The notes: generated by a model not told the origin, from the letters alone. 64,000 nt of DNA from Coemansia sp. RSA 487 (GCA_027577595.1 JANBRJ010000017.1:179790-243789), one strand, 5' to 3'. Positions 42,660-53,472 are shown, numbered from the stretch's first letter. Made by a program: numbers and translations.

Positions 42660-43553
42660 ATGCTTGGAGGACGACTAGCAACTGCTAGACAGCTATTGTC
42701 GACAGGCAGGTTTGCTTTCAGATCAAATACTACGCACAGCCACCAGCACTTGCGACAATTCAGCAGTGTATTTGGTTATAACAACGGCTGGCGTAGCAAG
42801 GTCTCTTCTTCTTCTTTTGGTTTCTTGTTGGCTCAATCGCTGACGCCAGCCGGAGGTATTGGGCTCCAGCGCCGTTCAATGTTTATACAGACGGCTACAA
42901 CACCAAACGAAGATGCGTTGCAGTTTATTCCGGGCGTTCCAGTCCTTGGCAGCAAGGACAGCGACAGCAATAGCAGCAGTATGCGTACGATAGAGTTTAC
43001 TAGCCCACGCGAGGGGCTCAAATCGCCGCTTGCCACCAGGCTCTTTGCAATAGATGGTGTTCGCGGCGTGATGTTTGGCAGCGACTTTGTCACCGTGCGC
43101 AGAGATTCGGACTGTCCTTGGCAGCTAATGAAACCCGATATCTATGCAGCAATCATGGACCACTTTTCGTCGGGACGACCGCTTATTCGCTCAGACGGAG
43201 GGAACTCGCACACAGCTACTCAAGACTCGATGAATATCAGCGAACATGACTCTGATATCGTTGCCGAGATCAAGGAGCTTTTGGAATCGCGTATCCGTCC
43301 GTCTATTCAGGAAGATGGTGGCGATCTAGATTTTGTTTCGTTCAACGAGGGAACTGGATTAGTGGCGATCAGGCTACGTGGTGCTTGTCGCGGCTGTGCA
43401 TCTAGCACGGTGACGCTAAAGCATGGAATCGAGGGGATGCTGTCATACTATATTCCAGAGGTCACTGGCGTAGAGGAAGTTGCCGATGAGCTGGAAGAAC
43501 AAGCAAAAAAGGAGTTTGAGAAGCTAGAGTCGCATTTGAATTCAAAGGATTGA
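42660..43553 (+). CDS. NFU1: Mitochondrial iron-sulfur cluster protein Nfu1
   Basis: 297 residues. Nfu1 delivers [4Fe-4S] clusters to late apoproteins such as lipoate synthase in the mitochondrial matrix. The first ~65 residues are Arg/Ser-rich without acidic residues, a mitochondrial targeting presequence. The Nfu N domain follows (MFIQTATTPNEDALQFIPG, then LFAIDGVRGVMFGSDFVTV). The C-terminal Nfu domain has IRPSIQEDGGDLDFVSF and the cluster-binding CRGC motif (LRGACRGCASSTVTLK, Cys about 243 and 246). Its length is close to yeast and human homologues. It is intronless and head to head with PPP4R2. Confidence 0.93.
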   Translation: MLGGRLATARQLLSTGRFAFRSNTTHSHQHLRQFSSVFGYNNGWRSKVSSSSFGFLLAQSLTPAGGIGLQRRSMFIQTATTPNEDALQFIPGVPVLGSKDSDSNSSSMRTIEFTSPREGLKSPLATRLFAIDGVRGVMFGSDFVTVRRDSDCPWQLMKPDIYAAIMDHFSSGRPLIRSDGGNSHTATQDSMNISEHDSDIVAEIKELLESRIRPSIQEDGGDLDFVSFNEGTGLVAIRLRGACRGCASSTVTLKHGIEGMLSYYIPEVTGVEEVADELEEQAKKEFEKLESHLNSKD

Positions 43554-43710
43554 TTAATTAAATAAGTGGATTCAGGCAAACAGTTGGATTCTTTGCGTAT
43601 TTATTCAGATATAGAGGGGATATATATATGTGAACAGTTTTTTTAAAGAAAAGAAAGTGATTTTTTTTGAAAAAATTCAACTTGGTATTGAAGCTTCACA
43701 TACCAGAGTC

Positions 43711-43956
43711 CTACTGACGGGCTGCTGAGCCGCCTTGTTGAGCTGCGCTTTCTGCCTGAGCATTGGAGCCCATGTTCGGATCTCCAACCCTACTGTCTTG
43801 ACCATGCTGTCCTTGCTGTCCCTTTTGCTGCTGGTCAGATGCGCTCTCCTTGTGTTGCTGATCGCCCTTTTCGTGGCTCATGCGCCTACTAGCCTTGTCA
43901 AAGGTGGACTCGATCTTGTGCTTGATGTTATCGAGGAACTCTGAAGCGTGCGACAT
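43711..43956 (-). CDS. Small hydrophilic protein, unknown family
   Basis: 81 residues. It begins with a short amphipathic helix (FLDNIKHKIESTFDKASRRM) and then becomes Gln/Gly/Ser/Asp-rich with no hydrophobic core. Small, very hydrophilic Gln/Gly proteins of this type occur among fungal stress and desiccation proteins (Hsp12-like, LEA-like), but I see no diagnostic motif. The ATG context (AAAATGTC) is good. It lies 157 bases from the NFU1 stop, convergent with it. It may be a real short gene; if not, this is part of the NFU1 3' region. Confidence 0.55.
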   Translation of the reverse strand: MSHASEFLDNIKHKIESTFDKASRRMSHEKGDQQHKESASDQQQKGQQGQHGQDSRVGDPNMGSNAQAESAAQQGGSAARQ

Positions 43957-44773
43957 TTTCGGGAGAAAATACAGCGAGTAACTACAAGTTAAAAGTGTGA
44001 TCTGCTATAAGAATGAAGGATCTTGTTTTTGAACAAAGAAGATATATAACGGTTTCAATGTTTGGAGAAAGTAAAAAGTAGAAAACCAGCTTTAAAAATA
44101 CTGGAATAGCTCATGCTATTTATACGAGCAAAGGCATCAAAAACGATGGCGCTAGCAAACTCGATTCTTGGCAAACATTTTCTCTATAATAAAATGCCTA
44201 GATCGCTAGTACAACACAAATCAGGTATAAGCAAAGCTGCCCTCTAGCAGAAAACTGCTTATCGGCTAATAACATTAACGGCATGAACAAGGGTATAAGC
44301 CTCGCATTATTTGTTTGAACAAAACATCCGCATGGAGACTGTGCTTTCTGTGATACATATTGGCTGCATTAAAGAATAGTTGTGAAAACACTGGTATAAA
44401 CTTTCAATCCAAAAAATATGGATAGTCCAATTTTTCGGACTAAAAGTTTTTGTAATGTGTAAGAATTGAGTATTGTTCGTTGTCTTCTAGAAGGCAGCAT
44501 TTGCGGCAGCTAATGAAAGGATATCAGAAAAGTGGAAAGCTGTCTTTCGTACTCTTGTCCAGAGATTTATGCCCTGTTTGATACTATCACATGGAAAATT
44601 GATAAACTGAAAAACAACATGCGAGCCTAATTGTTATCACAGATATTTTGTTCAGAAAGGTTTGTATTGATACAATAATCTCCTAAGTTGCCGAGCCGCC
44701 ATTATTATCAGAATATTTTACGTTTTTTATTCAAAAATATTGGCTTTTATAACCGTTAAAAATCTGAGGAACC
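43957..44773. other. A+T-rich intergenic region
   Basis: 817 bases with no coding frame that I can support. Base composition is clearly A+T-rich. It begins an A+T-rich stretch that runs into the relic and the ABC transporter gene. Confidence 0.45.
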
Positions 44774-45281
44774 TTAGCTCCGCTTCGAATTTATCCTTGT
44801 AACAACCTCCTTCCTGAGAAGGGCGACGTTCAGTCGTTTGCCTTGTTTACGTTCTGTTTCTAGCTTTTCCCACGATTCCGCGCTCTCTGCGACAGCCTCT
44901 TGGTGCTCTGCATACGGTCTATCCTTTTCTTTCTCCTGCCTGTCGCGTTTCTCTACTCCCAGGCACGAAGTAGTCTGCGATCAAATGTATCAGCTGTTCA
45001 TGAGCCTTTTCTGATATCTCTGCTGGGCCAGCCATGTTGGCGATCTGTGGGTCCACTTGGCCCTTCAGCTGTTTAAATAACTTCTATACCCTTTCTGCCT
45101 CATACTCCTTGTGGATACTGCTTGTCTCTGGGCTCTCCATGCTCTCTGCATCCGGAATTCTCTTGTCTTTCGATATGACCTCATTCTTCTGTAGTGCTTT
45201 GTCCATCACTTGGATGGGTGCTGGTAGTTCCTCGTCTCCTGGCGGCATTTCCTGCAACTCCGGATCCTCCCCTGCAGGCAT
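44774..45281 (-). pseudogene. Degenerate coding relic, unknown protein
   Basis: From the ATG at 45281 an acidic frame (MPAGEDPELQEMPPGDEELP) runs to an in-frame TAG at 45086-45084. The same frame then continues with KLFKQLKGQVDPQIANMAGP and HEQLIHLIADYFVPG. Around 44957 the sense shifts to another frame, giving the Glu/Lys-rich stretch EKRDRQEKEKDRPYAEHQEA and LNVALLRKEVVTRINSKRS, ending at TAA 44776-44774. The whole would be about 165-170 residues if intact. One nonsense codon plus one frameshift argue for a decayed gene. The family is unknown; a fragment of a mobile-element structural protein or a lost host gene are both possible. A spliced gene is not excluded. Confidence 0.45.
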
Positions 45282-45988
45282 TGGAAGTTGATACTGGTTA
45301 AATTGTTTGCTTGTTTACTGCTAACTGTTAAGCTTATCGCGTGGTTTGCTCCTTTTTGTGCTTGTATAAAAGAAAAGTCTCTTCCAAGCTTGTTTTATGT
45401 ACCTGTGACCGCAAGCTCTTTTATTTAACTTTTTCATTTGGAAATGATGCTATTAGGTGAATTTTTTTACAATGTTTTGCGTGATTTATACTAGTTCCGT
45501 ATTGGAACTACTCCGTTATTCCACTCTTAGCATTATGCATATGCTATATTAGAATTTGAATCGCTGGTCAAGTTTATATTAAAGATATGTGAGTTTGCTG
45601 ACATAATCGAAAGCTTGATTTACAGTTGTTAACTTTTTCTTCTTTGTCGTGTAGCATCGCTACAATACAATGCATTGTGTTAAAAATTCGAGGCCGAATG
45701 TACAACTCGCTACGTTTCCTTCTTTTCTGGCTGAATAGGTCTATTTTTATAGAATATAAATAATATTTCCAAAAATAAGAATAGAACAGCCATTCTTGGC
45801 ATATACAATCAAGAATAATATTAGCGATATCAGCTATATATTTTTAGAATTGTAGAAATGCCGATACACTCAGATTCTTTTACATATAATGCTCTCTTTC
45901 ATAGAGCTGAATTATAAAATTTTCGTTATTAGCCTCAATACTCTTTGCTATCTTTTTACTCTTTGCTTGCTTCTTTCTAAATTACAGT
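45282..45988. other. A+T-rich intergenic region before the ABC transporter
   Basis: 707 bases without a recognisable gene. A strong 3' splice-site pattern (TTCTTTCTAAATTACAG) ends at 45987, one base before the ATG used for the transporter. A 5'-leader intron, or an unseen first coding exon, may therefore lie here. Confidence 0.4.
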
Positions 45989-48900
45989 ATGGAGCTGATG
46001 GATTTCTCAAATTTTGCTGCGCAGGCACGCACTTTGAAGGATGCATCTTTTTATCCGACAATCGACATTTATCTTATATTGGTAGCAGTTGTTATGAGTT
46101 GTCGCGTTAGAAAAACAGCAGCAGTGGCCAGTCAAGTCAGTTCTCTAGCTCAGTGCTGCTACGCTATGCTTACTGCCCTTGCCATCATTCAATACTCAAG
46201 CTGGACCGAATTCCATTTCCCACTGTCTGTTGCTCTATTACCCTTTCTTACATTACAGCCTGCTGGCTATTACCCGTTCCAACTGACCAACCTAGTTGGA
46301 ATGTACAGATCGTTGAGTGGTCATATCAGTACCGACATCTGGCATCAACTGCTCTATGCTTCGATGCACTTATACTTGTTGCTCACAAACCTTGATACAC
46401 AGAGCCAAAGCATTGTAAACGACTTAAAGCGGCTTGTTTTTTATACGCAAGAACGCCGTCTACTTTCAATCCAAAAGCGTCGCAATGTCGAGTTCGATGA
46501 TCTTGATGAACTTCCCGAACGCATGCGTCTCAGCTCAGCCGCCAAAGAATTTAAATACGATGTCAACGAGTCCTTCTTTGCGATCCGTGCAATATTTCGG
46601 TCTACCTGGCGCACTATACTCCCTATTTATATCCTCAGATCTTTGCTTAGTCTTGTCAATGTGGGTTCATCGGTTTTAAACAGCCGCATTCTGTATATAA
46701 TTGACTTGCCTTCAGAACACAGCTGGTATGAAGGCTATATTATTGTCATCATGGCATTTTTTGTCAATATCCTTAAAGAGCAGTTTAGTCGGATAAATTG
46801 GCTCCTAAATGAATAGTCAGACCGTATTATCAAAGCTGTTCAACTCGAACTGCTTCGTCTTCCACTTACAAACTCCGGCCTCCGGAAAGACCACACATAT
46901 GTAAGTGCCAGAGATGCAGCATACTTTCTGCAGCGCGACTTTTGGAATTTAGAGCATGTGATTGAAGAAGTGGCTGGTGCCATCGGTACTCTTGTCCTTA
47001 TTTATAGACAGATCGGCTGGTTAGCATTTGTGCCTGTAGCAGTGTCCATAGCAATCAATATGGCTGCATGGGTGATAAAAACGCTGTTTGGTGAAAGCTA
47101 CGAGCGGAAAGCGGATACAAATAATGATTATGATGTGGATGTCGAAGAGATCCACCACAATATAAAGTCCATCAAGATGTTTGGCTGGGAGCGCATGTAT
47201 ACAGACCCGGGGCTACAAAAACATTGGAAGGATGTGGCAGACATGAGAGATCTTCCATGGTATGCACCGATTGTTCAAATTATTTGGGTTGCATTTAGCC
47301 TTCTTGAAATTCTTTCGACTCAATTTTCTGTTTATATCGCCATTTACCTCTGTACAGTTGGCAATTCAGGCTCTACAGCGATTGTTTCCACTGCTGACAT
47401 GTTTCAGCTTGATATACTGATGCGCAATCTAATTAGTATGCTTACTGCCCTCAAATGGCACCTGTCGACATTACGCGGCTTAGTGGGAAATAGCTACCTT
47501 CTAGAAAAGGCACTCAAGGGCGACTTTGTTGATACGTTGCCTCGGTATTCGCTTGAGTTTGGAGAACAGAAAATGGAAAAAAGTTATTCTGGACCATCTC
47601 TGGCCTTAAAAAGCTGCAGTTTTGCCCTGAAAAAGCATGAGACTGTTCTCAAGGATATTTCTTTTAATGCTAAGGATGGAGAACTTGTTGCGGTTGTCGG
47701 AAATACGGGCTCTGGCAAATCATCGCTCCTTTTGTCCATTTGTGGAGAGGTCGAGATGACAAAAGGCTCCGGTGCCGTTTTTGGCTCTGTTGCGCTCATG
47801 GAGCAGACTCCGTGGATTATGAACGACACTGTTCGCGAGAACATTCTGTTTGGTCGCAAGTACGACAAAAAACACTACAGACGTGTTGTAGAGGCGTGTG
47901 CTCTGGCAGATGACATAAGAATCTGGACCAACGGTGATAAAACTGTTATTGGCGAGCAAGGAATAAACATCTCCGGTGGTCAGAGAGCACGTCTGGCGCT
48001 TGCTCGTACTGTGTATTCAAAGGCCGACATCTACGTTCTAGACGATCCGTTATCTGCAGTTGACGCTCATGTAAAGCGTCATATCCTAGATAATGTCATA
48101 ATGGGCTCTGGGCTGCTCAGTGGCAAGATTCGCGTTGTATCTGTCAACGCCAAAAGCCTCTTGCCCTACTTTGACAAAGTGGTAAGGCTAAACAGTGGAA
48201 ACTCATCAGTAACGCAACAGAACCCCCAGAAATACTTACCAGCCACAAATATCATCTCATCAAAAGGCAATGAAAACAAACCCAAAGATCCTGGGTCTAT
48301 TGCTTCATCAGAAAACGTGTCTGAATCTCCAACTGGTGAATGTGCTGATAATCAAGAATCAGACTCAGACTCGGAAGAAAATTCCAGCAACAAGGAGGAT
48401 TCAAATCCAAAGATTCACGAATGGAGCAAATGGGACAACATGAAATATGTTTTAAAAACTTGTGGACCTACTTCATTGGTAATGCTTGCATCGGCTGGGT
48501 TTTTCAGGCCAATAATGAAATATATTGTTGATGGATACAAATTGGATTTGCTAAAATCTAGCAAAAAAGAAGGCGACTGTGCGAGCAATGATGTAGTATT
48601 AAAATACTTGCGCATGAACATGCTAGGCACAATTATACACATGACACTTGGTACGATTGAATCGTTTATTATGCAGATACTATCCGCCGAACACTTAGAA
48701 ATTTGTCTAAAAAGTATGTTTATTGATAGCCTGATGCATGCACTATTATCCTTCTTTGATAGCACCACAAGCATGGACTTGTCATCTGCATATGCAGACA
48801 GCATCGAATCAATGTCGAATGGAATCCCAAGCTTCCTCATGACTGAAATTTCCAACATCTTAGGGATCCTGTTGTCATTATATAGAGTTACATGCAATGC

Positions 48901-50356
48901 ACCACTGTTGCTGCTAGTGGTTCTATTTTTGAGTTTGTATAGCAATGAGTGCACATCGCAGTTTACCCCGATACGTGATTCATTAGTTGAACTCAGGAGA
49001 AAGGCGTATATCTCAATGCGCAAAATAAGGAGTATTATTTCTGACGGGAAACGACTTATTCGCCTGTTAAATGTCGAGCCATATTTTACAAAGCTGTATG
49101 TGGATGGAAAAGACACTGTGACTAGGAGATCATTACCTATTGATGCCATAATTTCTCTTACAAAAATGCTTCACAGCTCAATGGACTGGTTTAGTAAATC
49201 TGTGTTCAACATGGCTATTCTTGTTCAAAATCACCTCTTTGGCTACAATACTTCTTCTGAGGGACTCATCACATATATTGAGCTGGTGGAGATGCTTATT
49301 AACAATGTCACTGCGCTCTTTGAGCTTCCTAGCCGCTTGATCTCTTTTAACAAGGGGATAAACATTTTTAGGCAATACATGGACATGGATCGTGACGATA
49401 ACTCTGTTGAAAATACTGTGAAGCCACCATCTAGCTGGCCGTCGGCAGGAAAAATCGAATTCCGGAGCTTTAGCATGAAGTACCGCAGCGATCTAGAGTA
49501 CGCGCTCAAGGACATCAACCTCACTATTAATCCAGGCAAAAAGGTCGGTATTGTGGGTCGAACAGGCGCAGGAAAAACGTCACTCTCTCGTGCAGCTTTC
49601 CGCCTCATTAAGAGGAATAACTGTGAAGGATCTATTCTTATTGACGGATGTGATATTTTCTCGATAAACACTAGTGATTTGCGTCCAAAACTGGGCACAA
49701 TCCCGCAGGAATCGACCCTGTTTAAAGGCTCGTTTAAGCAGAACCTAGATCCTCTGTTGGAATATTCGATTGAGGATATGTGGGCTGCTCTGATAAAATG
49801 CAACATCACCAAGTTTGTTGAACCAAAGCATGATAGAAGCGATGGTAGTAGTAGCAACGGTGATTATTATTATAATGAAGACAATGAGCAGCTCAAGGAG
49901 GAGATAGCTGAGTGGGACTTGGAGTGGGAGAAAGCAGGCTGGAGAAAGCGTGTGTTTCTTTCGTTGTTTGTCAGCAAACCCAGGCTGGAGAAAACAGTAA
50001 ACAGAAAGGTAAAGTATGGGTTAGCCAAGGATATCGGCAGCCACAGCCGGTTCAGTAACGGTCAGCAGCAGCTGTTCAGCCTTTGCCGGCTGCTTATGCG
50101 CAAACGCAAGATCATTGTCCTCGATGAAGCCACAGCGGATGTTGACCTGGAAACGGACCGGGAAATGCAGAAGCTGTTCCGCAGCGAGTTCAAGGACTGC
50201 ACAGTCCTGACTATTGCGCACCGCCTGGAGACCATCATGGGCAGCGACCGCATCATTGTCATGGACAAGGGCACAGTGGCAGAGTTTGGCACGCCAAAGG
50301 AGCTTATCGAAAAAGGCGGCTATTTTGCTGAGCTTGTCAAGGCCAACGACTTTTAA
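45989..50356 (+). CDS. ABCC (MRP/Ycf1-type) transporter interrupted by one in-frame stop
   Basis: Full-length ABC exporter of the ABCC subfamily, about 1,455 codons, normally vacuolar or plasma-membrane and moving glutathione conjugates or drugs. One frame holds hydrophobic N-terminal helices, membrane domain 1, NBD1 (Walker A GNTGSGKSS about residue 571, signature ISGGQRARLALA, Walker B IYVLDDP), membrane domain 2 and NBD2 (Walker A GRTGAGKTS about 1190, signature FSNGQQQLF, Walker B IIVLDEAT). NBD2 has a long charged insertion before its unusual signature. A TAG at 46814-46816 (GAA-TAG-TCA) interrupts membrane domain 1, but the frame stays open for 1,180 more codons. It is either a very young pseudogene, a sequencing error or a readthrough gene. 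The start is tentative. It converges with COX11. Confidence 0.72.
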
Positions 50357-50406
50357 CTTGCTTTGTTCTGAAGGTTTCTCATATATTTAAATATCTATTG
50401 TTAAGA

Positions 50407-51192
50407 TCACCTTCCTGAGGCTTTGAAAAACGTGTAAGATAAAATAATAGTATCAATATCGTCCATCAGCGGATCGTTAGCAAACTCGGGGTCAATAAAG
50501 AAGAAGACTGGCATATCGATCTCTTCGTTAGGATCAAGCTGCTGTTCGTCAAAGCAGAAGCACTGGATCTTGTTAAAATAAGGTGCTACCTGCTCTGGAA
50601 TTACATTATAGGTGGCAATGCCAACGATGGGCTTGTCAGATTTGTTCTCCGCTTTGAAAAACGCCAATGCTGTCTCTCCGGGGACAACTGAGACCTGTCT
50701 TTGCTCGGGCTTAAAAGACCAATTGAGCATTGTTGACACCTGGCCAGAAAACTGCACACGGAGGCGACGGTGATCATCAAGCGGCTTGAGAGTGTCTGCA
50801 TCGCGGATATATGGTCCTGTCTTGGGAGTTCCCATGAAACCCGTGCGCTTGCACAGTAAACGATACAGTGGCACTGCTGCATACGATATTCCGAGGAAAA
50901 AGATCACAAACGAGCCGACATACAGTATCCCTGTGAGGTTTTTGCGTCTTGCTTCTTCCTGGTGCCGCATAAACGCTTCGCGCGGAGTATAAGATTGCTT
51001 TGCTTGCTGCTGTTGCTGGGTTCGACTGTCAGTGGCATTGTCGGTTATATATGCACGTTGGTTGCCGTAACAGTGCTGCTGGTATCTCTGGATCGCTAGC
51101 TGTGTTTCTTTGATGCCTTTAAAGGGCATCAATGGTATTCTGGTTCTGCGAGCCTGCAGCACAGTCCGATTAACAAAAGATAAAAGATTCAT
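50407..51192 (-). CDS. COX11: Cytochrome c oxidase assembly protein Cox11
   Basis: 261 residues from the ATG at 51192. Cox11 is an inner-membrane copper chaperone that delivers Cu to the CuB site of Cox1. The first ~80 residues are basic and Gln-rich (mitochondrial presequence and linker). One membrane segment follows (LTGILYVGSFVIFFLGISYA, about residues 82-104), then YRLLCKRTGFMGTP and a soluble domain facing the intermembrane space. The copper-binding motif is present as KIQCFCFDEQQL near residue 210. The C-terminus IILSYTFFKA matches the family. Its stop lies 50 bases from the ABC transporter stop. Confidence 0.94.
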   Translation of the reverse strand: MNLLSFVNRTVLQARRTRIPLMPFKGIKETQLAIQRYQQHCYGNQRAYITDNATDSRTQQQQQAKQSYTPREAFMRHQEEARRKNLTGILYVGSFVIFFLGISYAAVPLYRLLCKRTGFMGTPKTGPYIRDADTLKPLDDHRRLRVQFSGQVSTMLNWSFKPEQRQVSVVPGETALAFFKAENKSDKPIVGIATYNVIPEQVAPYFNKIQCFCFDEQQLDPNEEIDMPVFFFIDPEFANDPLMDDIDTIILSYTFFKASGR

Positions 51193-51492
51193 TTGCAATT
51201 TTAAAATATACAGATAAAAGCATGGGAAAAAGAGCAATAGTGTTTCAGACCACAGTTCACTGTTGCATAAACAGATAGGAGTTTATGATCCTTTGCTGTG
51301 GTCCCCTTGTCCTTTTTGTTGTTTTTGATTTTAATCGTGAAAATCTTTGATTCTCTAAAAAAGTCAAACCACGCCTTTTTGGTGTCACTTTTAGGACAAC
51401 CATTTCTCTCTCTTCCTGGCTAAGCTAAGGATATTTCTCGCTACACTATTTTAATACTATTCTGCCTTTACTTTATTCCACTTAATTCGAAT
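51193..51492. promoter_or_regulatory. Divergent region between COX11 and SAP30-like gene
   Basis: 300 bases. It carries the two divergent promoters and contains a pyrimidine-rich segment (about 51400-51485) before the SAP30-like ATG. No specific site was recognised. Confidence 0.4.
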
Positions 51493-52241
51493 ATGGCTCC
51501 CCGGCAAAGAAACGCAAATAACAGCGTATCTTCTGCCCCACAAGGTTCTATGCACCAGGGTGGTCACCACGCCAGCGCTGTTGCCTTGTCTGGTTCTTTA
51601 AATGGCAATACCGCTGGCAGCCACGTCACTGCGAGAAACAGCCGCACACAAGGTAAGCACCCACTCCCAGACCACACCTGTACATTTAGACCGTGGCATT
51701 TAGAATGCTACTAATTGCGACTGAATGCAAGAGCTTTCTGCACTTTTATGACCTACAACACTACTAAATAGGAAAAAATTCGCAGGTAAGCCGTACAAAC
51801 GATGCCTTTTTTAGCAGCGATACGTTTATTTACTTTTGGTCTATGTTGTTTTGCTAACTGTGTCTCAACACTTGAATGTTCTATAAAAAATTATACAAGA
51901 AACTGTGTAGTTTGACTTTAACTCGCTGAATATTCACATCCTGCGCAAATACCGTCAGGTGTTTAAGCTCAACGTCAAAGCACGCTCGTCAAAGGACGAT
52001 TTGGTGGTAGCAGCTGCACGTCACTTTTCTAGCCACATGGTGGACGAGGTCGACACAATAGCCAGGTTCCTCTATACTGTCCACAGCAATAAGGGTAAGT
52101 TAAATGAACGATTGACTACATTGAACATGCTGAGTAAAAAAGTACCGTTGGTAAACTATGTTTTTAATCATCTAAAAATGTTTATTTTTCAATTCTTGTT
52201 TCCATTGCGTAGAAGGCAAAAGATCGATTGGCGTAATATAG
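51493..52241 (+). CDS. SAP30-like Sin3/HDAC complex subunit
   Basis: Four exons by consensus and frame: 51493-51652, a 14-base micro-exon 51772-51785, 51911-52094 and 52213-52241. Joined, they give 128 residues. The first 50 residues are Asn/Ser/His/Gln-rich and disordered. The folded part is the Sin3-binding domain of SAP30: FDFNSLNIHILRKYRQVFKL followed by KDDLVVAAARHFSSHMVDE and TIARFLYTVHSNK. SAP30 bridges Sin3 and histone deacetylase. The micro-exon (GKNSQ) is the only way I found to keep exon 1 in phase with the exon beginning TTT-GAC-TTT. All introns are GT-AG with GTAAG donors. Domain assignment is good, the exact exon map less so. Confidence 0.72.
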
Positions 52242-52344
52242 CCTCAACTGTGTAGATTAGTGTTTTTTCTAGCCCACGATGTCTCTTATTGCTGTTATAA
52301 TATCAAATTCTGAAGTCTCCCCTTTTTCGATAGAGTTCTGGTTA

Positions 52345-53472
52345 TTACAATCGAGGAGGATGCGATGGAAATGAGTTCAAGAATGATGTGACTATTTGCT
52401 CTGCTGCCACAGCTGGTGGCAGTCTCCCACTGGCAACCTCGGCTTCAAGCATATTTGAATACTCTTTTGTTTCTGGGTTCTTCTCTAGCCAATTAAGCAA
52501 CAGGTTGGTCACCTCGCGCCACATCCACTTTTTCTGTTGTTCCCGCCGCAACGCACTCCATTCGCCGGATTCGTCCAGCACCTTGAAATATCTCTGAATT
52601 GAATCCCAAACGCGATCGAGGTTGTGACCAGTTACTGCAGAAGCCCGGATGGCTTTAGGAGTCCATGTAGCTTTGCGTGGAATCATCAGGTGAAGGGCGT
52701 TCATGATATACGTGCGTGTTTGACGAGCTGCTGAGGCAAGCGCGCCGTCGGCTTTGTTGATGACCACCAGGTCAGCCAGCTCCATGATTCCGCGCTTAAC
52801 ACCCTGAAGTTCATCGCCAGATCCAGGCTGCATCAGCAAAATAAACATGTCGACCATCTCGCTGACCATTGTTTCAGACTGGCCAACACCAACGGTCTCG
52901 ACCAAACATATGTCGTATCCACTGGCCTCTGCAAGGATGATGGAATCCAGGGTGTTTCGCGCTACGCCGCCAAGTGTCCCACGACTTGGCGATGGACGCA
53001 CATAAGCGCCATCTGCAACGCTCAGCTCCTGCATCCGCGTCTTGTCGCCCAGGACCGAGCCGCCCGACCTTTTGGACGAGGGATCCACCGCCATCACCGA
53101 TACCCGGTGGCCCTTGTTGACAAGCATCATGCCAAATGCTTCGATAAACGTGGACTTTCCCACCCCTGGCGTCCCCGTAAGCCCTATGCGCATCGCTCTT
53201 GTCCGTTGAGTGACACGCGCACACGCTGCAACCAGCTCGCGGGCCTGTTCTCTGTGGTCGCTGCGCGTCGATTCGACCAGCGTTATCCCTCGCGACAACG
53301 ACCCTCTGTTGCCTTCTTTGATTCCCTCAAACAACTTTTGTACCTTTGGTGACGTAATCCAGCGTCTTTGCAGCAATGATGGTGGTGGTTTATGTTGACA
53401 GAGTCCGATCCATGCTCTATGTCCTGCTGCCAGTCTAGAAATATTTGGCCATATAGCTATATTACGTCGCAT
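52345..53472 (-). CDS. MMAA: Mitochondrial cobalamin-handling GTPase, MMAA/MeaB type
   Basis: 375 residues from the ATG at 53472, which starts a mitochondrial-type presequence (MRRNIAIWPNISRLAAGH). MMAA loads and protects adenosylcobalamin-dependent methylmalonyl-CoA mutase in mitochondria. The G domain is clear: GLTGTPGVGKSTFIEAFG (P-loop about residue 98), AVDPSSKRSGGSVLGDKTRM, VETVGVGQSE and VVINKADG (NKxD about 236). A C-terminal helical dimerisation part follows. The length matches human MMAA after targeting-peptide differences. It implies a B12-dependent mutase elsewhere in the genome, which Dikarya generally lack. It is convergent with the SAP30-like gene, with only about 100 bases between the stops. 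Confidence 0.92.
   Translation of the reverse strand: MRRNIAIWPNISRLAAGHRAWIGLCQHKPPPSLLQRRWITSPKVQKLFEGIKEGNRGSLSRGITLVESTRSDHREQARELVAACARVTQRTRAMRIGLTGTPGVGKSTFIEAFGMMLVNKGHRVSVMAVDPSSKRSGGSVLGDKTRMQELSVADGAYVRPSPSRGTLGGVARNTLDSIILAEASGYDICLVETVGVGQSETMVSEMVDMFILLMQPGSGDELQGVKRGIMELADLVVINKADGALASAARQTRTYIMNALHLMIPRKATWTPKAIRASAVTGHNLDRVWDSIQRYFKVLDESGEWSALRREQQKKWMWREVTNLLLNWLEKNPETKEYSNMLEAEVASGRLPPAVAAEQIVTSFLNSFPSHPPRL

Noticed and set aside
46726-46816. Intron from GTATGA to TAG removing the ABC transporter stop
   Set aside because: It is 91 bases long, breaks the frame and deletes a transmembrane helix.
48415-49149. 244-residue minus-strand frame
   Set aside because: Antisense to membrane domain 2 of the ABC transporter; no independent signal.
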